Shown: positions 10,001-15,100 of the stretch, piece after piece
How positions within the stretch are numbered: position 1 is the stretch's first letter
Layout: every line of letters starts with the position of its first letter
Source of the DNA: a virus
Strand: one strand, 5' to 3'
IMG/VR virus record: IMGVR_UViG_3300044858_005737
Span: 1 to 21,912 of that record
DNA: 21,912 bases
Position numbers and translations under genes: made by a program
The notes under the pieces: model-generated
What the model was told of the DNA's origin: nothing
Database searches by the model: none
The model's input: the letters and a program-made list of their open reading frames with translations, nothing else

Positions 10001-10452
10001 AACGCAGAGGAATCCCGACGAGCGTGGTGAGGGAGATGATCCGCACGGGGATGATTGACAGTGCCGCAACAGTCTGGGGCGATGAGGGTCTTGACTCACA
10101 AATTCGCAGGACTACGAACAACGTCTACGAAGCCCTCATTGACTTCATCAACAAGAATGCTCCAACTGGCAAGGCACCGACGACAAGGCTCAAGGACGAG
10201 ATTGCGGGAGCCTCAAACCTCGCAGTGACCCTGCCGCGTGCTGCCAGCAGGAAGAACCGTACGTATTCGGCCAACAACCCCAATGAGAACCTGGTTTCCC
10301 AAGACGCAATGCAGGCAATGGTTGACAGGCTGAACGAGAAACTCGGCACGAATTTCACTATTGACGATGTATTCAGTGACGAGCAACTCCGCGCAGCCGA
10401 CGAACGACTCCGTGGTGGCGTTACGTCATGGAGCAAAGGAAAACAAACCTAG
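484..10452 (+). CDS. Giant polyprotein 1: prohead protease - ArdC - SF1 helicase fusion (polyvalent protein)
   Basis: One continuous frame of 3322 codons. The start is ATG 484: an in-frame TAA at 463-465 excludes anything earlier, and the protease fold begins within the first 30 residues. The ribosome site is weak (AGAAAG, 467-472). Order of parts: HK97-type prohead protease (about 1-176); Pro/Met-rich linker; four-cysteine domain (about 350-410); basic linker with an EF-hand-like loop (602-611); acidic linkers with TDEEL repeats (902-990); ArdC antirestriction/zincin (about 1050-1390, HETTH 1259-1263); UvrD-type SF1 helicase (about 1490-2660); AT-hook and acidic tract (about 2705-2753); unknown C-terminal domain (about 2830-3322). 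Nine LSSGxR-like motifs punctuate the linkers. Typical prohead proteases are only a few hundred residues, so this is an extreme fusion. Likely role: head maturation plus an injected counter-defence cargo, by analogy with polyvalent proteins and P1 Dar proteins. A run of ten A's at 2100-2109 could produce a short form of about 545 residues. Confidence 0.9.
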   Translation: MSFDSFEYKTTSEYAESVKAGAINLDEAQGIVECFVAGIGNKDSVGDIVSSGAFTKSLMRRKPRVVWGHNWNDPIGKVLEIYEVGPNDRRLPLKMKMAGIGGLFARVQFNLQSEKGREAFANVAFFGEEQEWSIGYKTLRAQYDQKSQANIIHELELYEVSPVLHGANQLTGTISVKADDPYAMDPMYGPATTMVKPKPEPDAMAMQKMMETQLSEMLGMKVSVVEFDEQNVTYAKPDADGGMQKYKCPYMRDGGRFMFGAPKPVIIAPAAGVPVMPNMPMPANEPQRVMRPTQMPGIPVAIKPGTSGMVMVPLPPVQYENQPAQGPVDKNNLDKEEADLRDALLKIVKRHGRFNEDSSGVWAGYKPAAENYVAKIGVKCANCVFYEGGSTCKIIAIPVEPEGKCRFAVIPKGVVVADPMAKKQYDMESGADEQDYVEELEEKYPGELAVAAVRGALKRRRGKNSKYKMLSEYGSSDDKGDMPYVIPVTPNEAFAVKQALDPIFDYYRAETFVDIDGIIIKSGASFDMIEAVDNALQNVKKKALSKPEEKSLGYRIGRAVGSRLADRPSIGRGGKGRRRGLDVDLPTGGNPGSRKPTGSNFDPDNDGWVDEGTTRPRFVGARTPQPNAAAARTVAPQQERRSVADRLASSRDLNRHGLPNENPDMLDPREAEKRREFDGISNNWLKSGSGWKSKPRKEGDRTSSPDLLRGRELGENQARLSWNGSRTGNLRRPRGFDEQDRSSDDYFDWYYGHVNRMGSFLSALNRMDPATAKRRISPDEKRGIEESIIDSVASKVPDLSGNRQEDERLKMWLEMNGFDGRLSSGQRNKEPKKFTERAVVPFDPYGDDFDPDNPYGDENEPFQFGGRSGEDFYDMVIEEFLGPEAPRDRMSSGRRQDDERATDEELLRDYEEQVRLGKAGPPTDEELEQEYQQWVNKFLDERELDEPIRPSDKELMAEYERMIEEGELRPPTDEELEAEYQDRLRRGEIDESGEDARNDIGRLSSGYRSYLAQPEERRTPRQVQKYDGYVAASLSSGKRKPSAPANADEQGELILKGSPKLQEIYDRFSEEVIAALEAAMQDPTGVKWEIPWRTTSAPRNPVTEKPYTGIRYNLVLLNAVKMSRGYDTSKWAGAAQWRRRNQMLRGDRSAVVEIDEERGVDILVPQVVDGRKTGNYYVRRVYNVADVKGLPESEYKKEEPINPDQAAKELDQAINNEIRPKIKTGSDDGAFYRPSEDVIYMPDFESFVSAERYYSTLLHETTHWTGHPTRNDRPQRNLFGTPEYAYEELIAEIGASQALSLFGLTLGPREDHVQYLKSWVSLLREDKDALRRAVDEAQEAVDAMLEKSPTMRRFYGVQESEVTARREGFRRRKIGVELPMAEGMEGSERIKGGKKAGKMPTSGPVSGYPTEMLSSGRRLSAGQRDSLPTHASGLSREERDIYEPFGASQRGRDGRVMDLGGRLSSGAKRGPIKDRNGKGEIERTPDDVSVREIFDFSFDPTDQQRDILDTLLAVVFGKTGKKTGVVSVSAGAGTGKTTTLKTVMKGIDRLFDFGIFDRLKGDAKDKAIADKKDYLDKFYPEMIKKAIKDAKISGKTKLANLSDDEFSTVIKSLQSEAKKLKGFYIVFGKKNEEDADVEFPENTAASTLQKLAWWGLRRGIGDELYGRGMRKKIALGMLKKRKHPKSKAGPKKVTFVDAQGNEVEFDGMNPGWRELGYKMVTNGISVDKYLDLEKRAEEIATRLRAGEQIPDAENPFAQTVNGQRYLLTNSQLGSVLFRALSNFLLSGDDEPSAKHFMNTKVQEEQLQYKINNGITVAADDISYPEISQLAVDAIKKLWDDMRDDNSSLLPHQGAVEKLWALTRPSLKSSPGMIQHASKEQVRVPQASGLLKRAEEEAKRIFNGKIDDFKIAEAMASLVIEPGDLDGKKAKDFTGYVVISANRSPNGQWTMTVAKPYGADPKDPAALTMIDEAQDMNEVMLRVLQDNADEVPLVMVGDPRQAIMAWRGAMDVLSATDADYGLALTESFRYGPLIAHMANIILAQGNLDDLDTKGERTFAHVVGRADDLIKKLFTFEGIGGEDKLQERVSHIQHVFQTELAELAAARPELGIKKDSDGLYKLTELRSRDKTAFENAAREFRDMLTTRAQGTFIGPDDDVDAILTATNAGIIDAAIQFALSPAGQRSRVGGKPTAVVIPASRWKEMVDLLRHVQYVQQQDKSKWTKPEPSSLIGDEWEWDKIKGMTNSSQHGPLRALLNLVTKPIAGEDKPFSASTWLKMFQETRTDTPLEGAPLPIQFIKSRKELRLTDLVDHPERNGDNLAGADLAKIAARTGKGQGQGTGDQSKSREARYNIIPDPLSADTKRVYYTLDFSEDDAWNGRVFISGGGAAGAKQDKQRNTQGGVGQYHDDIQRAVQKLIDDGVITASEARFMPEISKIKTRDGESRAEDAFVIQGSGRTEAERNDRTAFIVSRIGTMVRQSASGQVGDMEIMTATTAKGKEWDRVRLWKDFTPPQKPFKWDTASPEERERQVAKTLDFLTPLADGRMKKKAISQIYGIPMKDLDRYSRQGAQGRAALRDLLKPLVEERLKTTNAIEGVDYREKLNLHYVAITRAKRALDMGAAMYKIYLQDANEVRKYEKSIEEGLGEVDENGNPRILPGAKKPSYWNLPKSYADRADDDPIFDPDADGGEPIGDLPTVDETPEQPKKGRGRPKAEEDEDIVGGPQFDDDEDEDSGPSDNIDLDSEDDDGDEASQALSSGRRAVGGASPRPSATGRTRVGEPERTLSSGVGPRLRERGEAAGRPAAMGGRSGRMINRLSSGNRNLQVPSYLSGLGDEIDDEDVARAANVWRGIRNTGIPLTMTGAESGAERQQKFDRAMKSVGSQVKQGGQVTVGDVSKNDPEDAASNTWMLPVSRLMETLRVPLNFDVERDESGAIVSTRATQTRSINADELATMLGLPPQEAQKLRDPQAGISHDDVRRLVAAIANSDDFPAWQYFGSVSFRTAGRDAVAQRGVIGENMNRRLMRDRFIIETFGEDAYPHWYDRDEGQYISPEEYADLGEVSPSAKFRAFGSFERSAGEPTRTPFSGAEVEIMTRDYIDAMRGDEGRPTPITVSKAEGAEIRSSYPLDSLLDHLGIARDENWTEELRKRMQAAFDTDKVGLSGTNPTERRDWQRRGIPTSVVREMIRTGMIDSAATVWGDEGLDSQIRRTTNNVYEALIDFINKNAPTGKAPTTRLKDEIAGASNLAVTLPRAASRKNRTYSANNPNENLVSQDAMQAMVDRLNEKLGTNFTIDDVFSDEQLRAADERLRGGVTSWSKGKQT
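1531..1713 (+). other. Four-cysteine domain following the protease
   Basis: Residues about 350-410 hold C380-x2-C383-x8-C392-x12-C405, in a context resembling small Fe-S (HiPIP-like) or zinc modules that I associate with actinophage head proteases. A helical lead-in with KIVKRHGRF and WAGYKPAAENYV precedes it. The metal is unknown. The module sits before the A-run at 2100, so a slippage product would still contain it. Confidence 0.5.
2100..2129 (+). promoter_or_regulatory. Ten-A slippery run with immediate stops in both other frames, followed by GGAGGA
   Basis: Bases 2100-2109 are ten consecutive A's, read in the main frame as the end of a Val codon plus AAA AAA AAA. In the +1 frame TAA lies at 2114-2116; in the -1 frame TAA lies at 2118-2120. 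Ribosomal or polymerase slippage would therefore end the protein at about residue 542-545, releasing the protease and cysteine domain without the ArdC-helicase part. GGAGGA (2124-2129) follows directly, but no usable start codon stands at the right distance after it. The run is visible; programmed slippage is inference. Confidence 0.4.
3187..3453 (+). repeat. TDEEL acidic helical repeats in polyprotein 1
   Basis: Residues 902-990 contain four related units beginning TDEELLRDYEE, TDEELEQEYQQ, SDKELMAEYER and TDEELEAEYQD, spaced by about 20-30 residues and each ending in a short Gly/Pro turn. They lie between the LSSG motifs at residues 890 and 1003. The unit looks like a charged helical hairpin, perhaps a spacer or a scaffold-binding element. 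The DNA copies have diverged. Confidence 0.75.
3631..4653 (+). other. ArdC-type antirestriction domain (ssDNA-binding plus zincin metallopeptidase)
   Basis: Residues about 1050-1390 follow the ArdC layout. The N-terminal half has the DUF1738-like signature (IYDRFSEEVIAALE, a Trp-rich WEIPWR segment, GIRYNLVLLN and a W-G-A-A-Q-W run). The C-terminal half is a zincin with FYRPSEDVIYMPD, then HETTHWTGH giving H1259-E1260-x-x-H1263, and YEELIAEIGA with E1288 or E1292 as the probable third zinc ligand. A helical tail (HVQYLKSWVSLL) closes it, as in the family. ArdC proteins protect incoming DNA from restriction during transfer, and many occur inside polyvalent phage proteins. The catalytic residues appear intact. 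LSSGxR motifs flank the domain at 1034 and 1413, so cutting there would release a unit of about 380 residues. Confidence 0.88.
4951..8463 (+). other. SF1A (UvrD/Rep-like) DNA helicase domain with large insertions
   Basis: Residues about 1490-2660 contain the full motif set: Q motif PTDQQ (near Q1503), Walker A GAGTGKTT (K1536), motif II DEAQD (1970-1974), motif III GDPRQAIMAWRGA (from G1996), motif IV SFRYG (R2028), motif V TTAKGKEWD (about 2493-2501) and motif VI HYVAITRAKRAL (R2611). All catalytic residues are present, so an active 3'-5' ATP-dependent translocase is expected. About 434 residues separate motifs I and II, roughly twice the UvrD spacing, and IV-V is also expanded, so there are big inserted subdomains. 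No nuclease motif is visible. Possible jobs: unwinding or repair of injected DNA, or an antirestriction motor like the helicase part of P1 DarB. Confidence 0.9.
8596..8742 (+). other. AT-hook plus acidic linker after the helicase
   Basis: KKGRGRPK contains an AT-hook core (R-G-R-P at residues 2708-2711), a minor-groove binding element for AT-rich DNA. A long Asp/Glu tract follows, up to the LSSG motif at residue 2755. Being attached to the helicase side of that motif, the hook would stay with the helicase after cleavage and could tether it to packaged DNA. The motif is short, so its function is inferred. Confidence 0.5.
8971..10449 (+). other. Unknown C-terminal domain of polyprotein 1
   Basis: Residues about 2830-3322 are not recognised. 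The segment is globular-looking, with mixed charge, few prolines, no cysteine and no membrane helix. Notable stretches are a likely helix-turn-helix-like segment around INADELATMLGL, aromatic-rich AYPHWYD and FPAWQYFG, and a second DNA-binding-like stretch IPTSVVREMIRTG. It follows the last LSSGxR motif (residue 2816), so cleavage there would free it as a protein of about 500 residues. It might be a DNA-binding partner of the helicase, but nothing in the sequence proves it. Confidence 0.35.
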
Positions 10453-10507
10453 ACAAGAAAGATAAACGGCAAAACATACTAATTCACCAGTCGTAGACAT
10501 GGTAGGT

Positions 10508-10528
10508 TATACTTAAATTCCGAAATTT
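10508..10528 (+). promoter_or_regulatory. Possible -10 element and small inverted repeat before gene 3
   Basis: TATACT (10508-10513) matches the sigma-70 -10 consensus at five of six positions, but no good -35 stands 16-18 bases upstream. It overlaps a small AAATT/AATTT inverted repeat (10515-10519 and 10524-10528). The 119-base gap is the largest intergenic space in the window, so a promoter for the abundant-looking gene 3 is reasonable but weakly supported. Confidence 0.25.
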
Positions 10529-10562
10529 AGTTGTCTGAAATATGACACAAGGTCGCAAAAGC

Positions 10563-10567
10563 AGGAG
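10563..10567 (+). promoter_or_regulatory. Ribosome binding site deciding the start of gene 3
   Basis: AGGAG ends four bases before ATG 10572. The in-frame ATG at 10542 has only A/T-rich sequence upstream and no Shine-Dalgarno, so 10572 is the preferred start. Confidence 0.65.
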
Positions 10568-10571
10568 CGTT

Positions 10572-12140
10572 ATGGCATACAACGAGAAAGCAACTGTCAG
10601 CATTGACGCAGAGGGTGAAGTCCTCAAGTGCGCCAAGGGTGCTGCTCCTGGTGAGTGCGGGTACGTCAAGGGTGCGCCAATTTGCGCCAAGTGCGGTGCG
10701 ACACCAGTCGAAATGAAGATGGTTCCAGTTGCCGAGGACGAGATGATGGACGACGAAGAGATGATGGACGACGAGGAGATGACCGAAGAGGAGATGGCCG
10801 CGAAGAAGACGAAGCGCATGGCCAAGCGCTCCTCCAAGGGCATGGGCATGAAGCCTCCAATGGCCGATGGCGAGATGATGGATGACGAAGAAGAGATGTC
10901 CGACGATGAGGACATGATGGACGATGAGGACGTAATGACTCCCGTCAAGTCCAAGAAGATGATGAAGAAGAAGTCCAAGGGAATGAAGAAGCGCAAGGCC
11001 ATGGGCGGAGCCATGATGTCCGATGACGAAGAGGACATGGACGAAGAGGAGATGGAAGACACCGAGGAAGCCATGGATGAGGCCGAAGAGGCCATGGATG
11101 ACATGGAAGAAATGGTGGATGACGAACTTGAGGAGATGGAAGACGAAGAGGATGAAGAGGACGAAGAAGATGCCGAAATGGGCACGAAGTCCTTCTCTGC
11201 CAAGGATCCATACTGGAACGAGGTGCGCAGTGCGCGCATTCGCTCCATGGGGATGAAGGCTTCCGACCTCGGTTCACTCGGCTATGTCTGCGCGCTTGAG
11301 CGCAAGGCTTACCCCGGTTCTGCTCCTGTCTGTGCTGACTGCCCCGGTGGCTGTGTTGCAGAGAAGGGCATGCCAGGCATTCTCCATGCTGAGGGTCTCG
11401 CTGAGAAGATGTTCAACGGCACGGTCGTTGACTCTGGCTACTCGCCGGATGCCGACATGTTCGTGGTTGATGTTCAGACCAAGGATGGGCGTGTCAATGA
11501 AGTATTCATTGACGGAACAAACGCCCAGATGATGGGTTTCCACCGTCTGGATCGCTCCGCCTACGACGTCAAGTCGGCATATGATGGCTACAAGTTGATT
11601 GACTTCACTCAGGCTGCGGAGATTGCAGTCAAGTCAATTGACGGCAGCGTCATCGCGGTTGAGCCGGACGTGTTTGAGGGCTTTGATGCCTACGCGGTTG
11701 AGATTGAGGGCTTTGACGGCAAGTCGTACGACGTGTTCGTCGGTCTTGACGGCGAAGTACTCGGCTATGACCGCTACGAACTTGACGAGGCCGAGGAGAT
11801 TGAGGCTGAGGCTGCAGAACTTGCCCTCAAGCGTGCGTTCTCTGAGGATCGCCGCATGGAACTGGCGAAGGAGGGCATGGCCCTTCCGGACGGTTCGTAC
11901 CCAATCGTCAACGAGTCGGATCTACGCAATGCAATTCAGGCATTCGGACGCGCCAAGGACAAGGAAGCGGCCAAGAAGCACATCATGAAGAGAGCGCGAG
12001 CCCTCAAACTTGAGAGCCTCATTCCAGCCAACTGGATGGCCGGTGCCGATGAGAAGATCGCGTCAGTGACAGATGATGCCGAGTTCATGGCTGCAATCGC
12101 TGAGTTCCAACTGCTTGAAGACCAGATCGACGAAAACTAG
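10572..12140 (+). CDS. Acidic Met/Lys-rich head-associated protein with cysteine clusters, PepSY-like and DUF6582-like parts
   Basis: A protein of 522 residues from ATG 10572 (the longer ATG 10542 lacks a ribosome site). Four parts are visible. (i) A cysteine cluster, C20-x8-C29-x8-C38-x2-C41. (ii) Residues about 51-205, made almost entirely of Asp, Glu, Met and Lys, with repeated MMDDEEM units and basic KKSKGMKKRK patches. (iii) A second cysteine cluster (C240, C254, C257, C261), echoing GAPICAKC with SAPVCADC, then a PepSY-like alpha/beta segment (about 340-403). (iv) A tail of about 425-488 (LPDGSYPI, DLRNAIQAFGRAK, KHIMKRARALKL) resembling the DUF6582 module. The position between the protease fusion and the next giant gene, and the scaffold-like charge, suggest a scaffolding or internal head protein; a Zn-binding role for the cysteines is possible. 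It lacks any LSSGxR motif. TAG 12138-12140 overlaps the ribosome site of the next gene, so translation is probably coupled. Confidence 0.85.
   Translation: MAYNEKATVSIDAEGEVLKCAKGAAPGECGYVKGAPICAKCGATPVEMKMVPVAEDEMMDDEEMMDDEEMTEEEMAAKKTKRMAKRSSKGMGMKPPMADGEMMDDEEEMSDDEDMMDDEDVMTPVKSKKMMKKKSKGMKKRKAMGGAMMSDDEEDMDEEEMEDTEEAMDEAEEAMDDMEEMVDDELEEMEDEEDEEDEEDAEMGTKSFSAKDPYWNEVRSARIRSMGMKASDLGSLGYVCALERKAYPGSAPVCADCPGGCVAEKGMPGILHAEGLAEKMFNGTVVDSGYSPDADMFVVDVQTKDGRVNEVFIDGTNAQMMGFHRLDRSAYDVKSAYDGYKLIDFTQAAEIAVKSIDGSVIAVEPDVFEGFDAYAVEIEGFDGKSYDVFVGLDGEVLGYDRYELDEAEEIEAEAAELALKRAFSEDRRMELAKEGMALPDGSYPIVNESDLRNAIQAFGRAKDKEAAKKHIMKRARALKLESLIPANWMAGADEKIASVTDDAEFMAAIAEFQLLEDQIDEN
10740..10938 (+). repeat. 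Short acidic MMDDEE repeats in gene 3
   Basis: GATGATGGACGACGA-type units recur at least four times (about 10741, 10759, 10876, 10915), coding for MMDDEE or MMDDED. The DNA is nearly identical between the first two copies, so recent expansion by slippage is likely. Confidence 0.7.
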
Positions 12141-12143
12141 GAG
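12139..12143 (+). promoter_or_regulatory. Ribosome binding site of polyprotein 2, overlapping the gene 3 stop
   Basis: AGGAG shares its first two bases with the TAG stop of gene 3 and lies six bases before ATG 12150. This is a strong site with ideal spacing and fixes the start of the second giant gene. It also implies co-transcription and translational coupling. Confidence 0.85.
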
Positions 12144-12149
12144 TGCCCT

Positions 12150-15100
12150 ATGGCCGACAGAGGGCGTAGGGTAGAGAGGCACATACTCTCTAAGCGCCTT
12201 ATTGTTGACGACTATCTCGCGGTCAACCACAACGACCGTGCGGTGGCATTCAAGCAGGCAATCAACGCATCGCTGAGTACATCGGCGCTCAATCCCGATG
12301 TCGCAACAAAGGCGGCGATGGGAATGGGTGGGCCAAACAGCGACGATACGGACAACAGGAAGCGCGAATTTTCCGCAGATGCACGTCCAGGAGTTGAGAC
12401 CAACGAACGCGGCTGGCGCTGGGAGACGGCGAAATCGCGTGAGCCCGGCGACCAACTATTTCTGTTCCCCTCTTACAGAAGCAGAAAGTCACTTAGCACT
12501 GAGCCAAACTTTGGCTGGTTGCCAAATGAGCCGGAGGATTATTCCTCATTTGAGGAAATGCTTGAGCGCGTTAGGAACAAGCCATCCGTAAAGATCACCA
12601 AGTATCCGGTAAACCCCAAGACCGATGACATAAACCGTGATGCAGGGGTTGACATTGATCCATTTTCGATCATGTCCGGCATGTCGTATGAGGAGCGCAA
12701 AAAGCGCAGAGAAGAAAAAAAAAGCAATAAAAACGAAATAAAAACAAAGAATCTTGGCAGGTCATTAAAGGACCGCATCCCCGGCGGAACGCTCGTTGCG
12801 CGCGCCGCCGCGATGGCCGGTGTTGTCATTGATGAACGCAATAAATTCCGGTGCCCACCCGGCACCCCTGCCGCAAACCAGTTCACCGATCGCACTGGTA
12901 GCAACTGCTTTGGCTTCAGCCCGTCGCGTTTTGGACGTTTTGCTGCCCAAATGGCGCGAGAGGTCTACCCAGAGGGCGCTGACCCGAGTGGTCTACGTGG
13001 TGGGGTTCGTGGCCTATTTGACTTCCTTTATACCGGCAGAGGTTCGTACAGCGCACCAGAAGATTTTGGCCGTACTCCGTATTTTGATCCAGTTACCGGT
13101 GAGCCAAATGCTCCCATGGATTGGAGAACCGCAGATCCACCACAAGGAAAGCGATGGATCAAGAACGGTTTTGCAAATGCGCAAGACAAGGTTGCTGCGA
13201 ATAAGGCCCAAGTACTGAGCCTTCAGCAGAGACTTGGAGTTGACACCAGCGACGAAGCACGCCGGACAAATGCCGACCTTGAAGAGACGATAGAAAAATT
13301 ACGTCAATCTGGTGAGTGGGATGTCCAACTCCAGTCACTGACAGGCACTGGCGGCAAGAGAATGACCGAGCGCCAGGTTGAAGACTTTGTACGCGCGCGT
13401 CTTGAGTCAACGCCAGGGTGGCTCAATCTATCCAAGCAGGAGCAGGACATACTCGTCCAAGCCGACAAGGTTCGGTACTACCAGACCGAGCGAGGCGTAA
13501 TCGAAGGAATTCTAACCCAGTACGCGGAAAATCCAGAACTTGTACGCAACGTTGGAATTATCTCACTTCAGCCGATGCCAAGAAGGGGGATGGTTGACGA
13601 GGCAAGTACCGCTTTCTATGGCTCAGGTAGCAACTTGCGTGCCATCGTAAACATCAACATTGAAGAGATAATGAGCAACCAAGAGGCAATGTTGCCGAAC
13701 ATGGGGCCAAACGAGCGACTGGCAATCGCGGCAGTTGGAACACGCACCGATGCGGAGGCCAGTAAGGCAGTTGCTGATTTCTTGGTGTCATCCGACGTTG
13801 CTGCTCGCGCAATGGCCGGAATGATTGATGGCGCATACTCGTTCGCGGCGCATATTGGGCATCATGAAATTGGGCACGTACTTCAGGGCGCAGTGTTCAT
13901 GGAGAACATCAGGGAAAGTCTTGCTGCCAAGGGGTACATAGAAGTTCCTCTCTTCAAGCGAGATGGTTCTCCGGATCTTGATTCAGCAGGAATTCAAAAA
14001 GTTGCGCGAGTTACGTCAATGGACCAACTTACTGGCGGTCAATTGATTCAACTCATGCAAGGAATGTCAAAGGAAATACATCCTGCTGATGTTGACGATG
14101 TAATGCGGCGCGCGTCCGTTGTATCGCTTCTTGCTGGAAACTATCCAGACCAATATAAAGCAGATGGAAACGATCCAGTCTGGCTGCTTGAACTTAGCGC
14201 CGAACTACACGCACTACGTTCACAGGGTTTGTTTACCGGAGAAGACCTTGATGCAGTGAACAAGTTTCTTGAATGGCAGGACGGACCGGCAGATCAGGCA
14301 GTCCAGAGACGGCGCGCAGAGTTTGACGCCGCAGAGGCCGCACGTGAAGAAGCGGAGTCGTTCACACCCGACGAACCGACAGAGGTAGATATTGATCCAG
14401 CATCCGTGACGCCAGCGGAACTTGAGGAGATATACAAAGACCGGCTTAGCGACTATAGGGACGCAACCGCCGCTCGCCTGATGCAGGCCGAGGAGATGAT
14501 TGAGCAACTAGACGAACGACAGACGATCAGTTTCGGCTCCGAGATGGAAGTGGGGATGCTTGAAGTTGACGAAGAAGTCAATGCGATAACCGAGAGAATC
14601 CGGAGCATTGTTGGTGACAAACTCGCTGAGGATGGCTCCATCAAGATGGATGAACTTAGCGAAGAGTTGCAAAAAGAAATCATGCAACTTCAGTTCCAGC
14701 GACAAATCAAGGCCCTTGATCGCTCGCTCTACGACAAGGTTGCTGGAAGAACGCGCGATTCTTGGCAGAAGAGATACTCGGGCGTCGGCAAGAGCCGTGG
14801 TGCCCGCCAGCGATGGGACATCCTCATGGAAGATGAGTTGCTGCGTGCTGGATGGGACAGGAAGACGAAGAAGCGACTCCAGACCCCTGATGCTGACTCT
14901 CCTGATGCCGACGTGCCGGAAAATACCGTAGATCTCCAGTCGGTAAACGACAGTGTCCGTGAGTCGCTAAAGAAGGCTACGCCAGATCAGATTAAGAAAA
15001 AGATCATCAATAAGTACAAAGAACGCGCGCTGATAAAGGATAAGACCTCGGACGACTATCTCATTGCGACAGAAGAACTGGATGCAATGAGCAATGAGTA

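Noticed and set aside
10453-10541. Intrinsic terminator or tRNA between polyprotein 1 and gene 3
   Set aside because: No GC-rich hairpin with a T-tract and no cloverleaf pattern is visible.
10484-11248. 254-residue minus-strand ORF rich in serine
   Set aside because: It is the complement of the Asp/Glu/Met-rich repeats of gene 3, where GAC/GAG/GAT triplets read backwards as Ser and similar codons. No ribosome site, and the composition is extreme.
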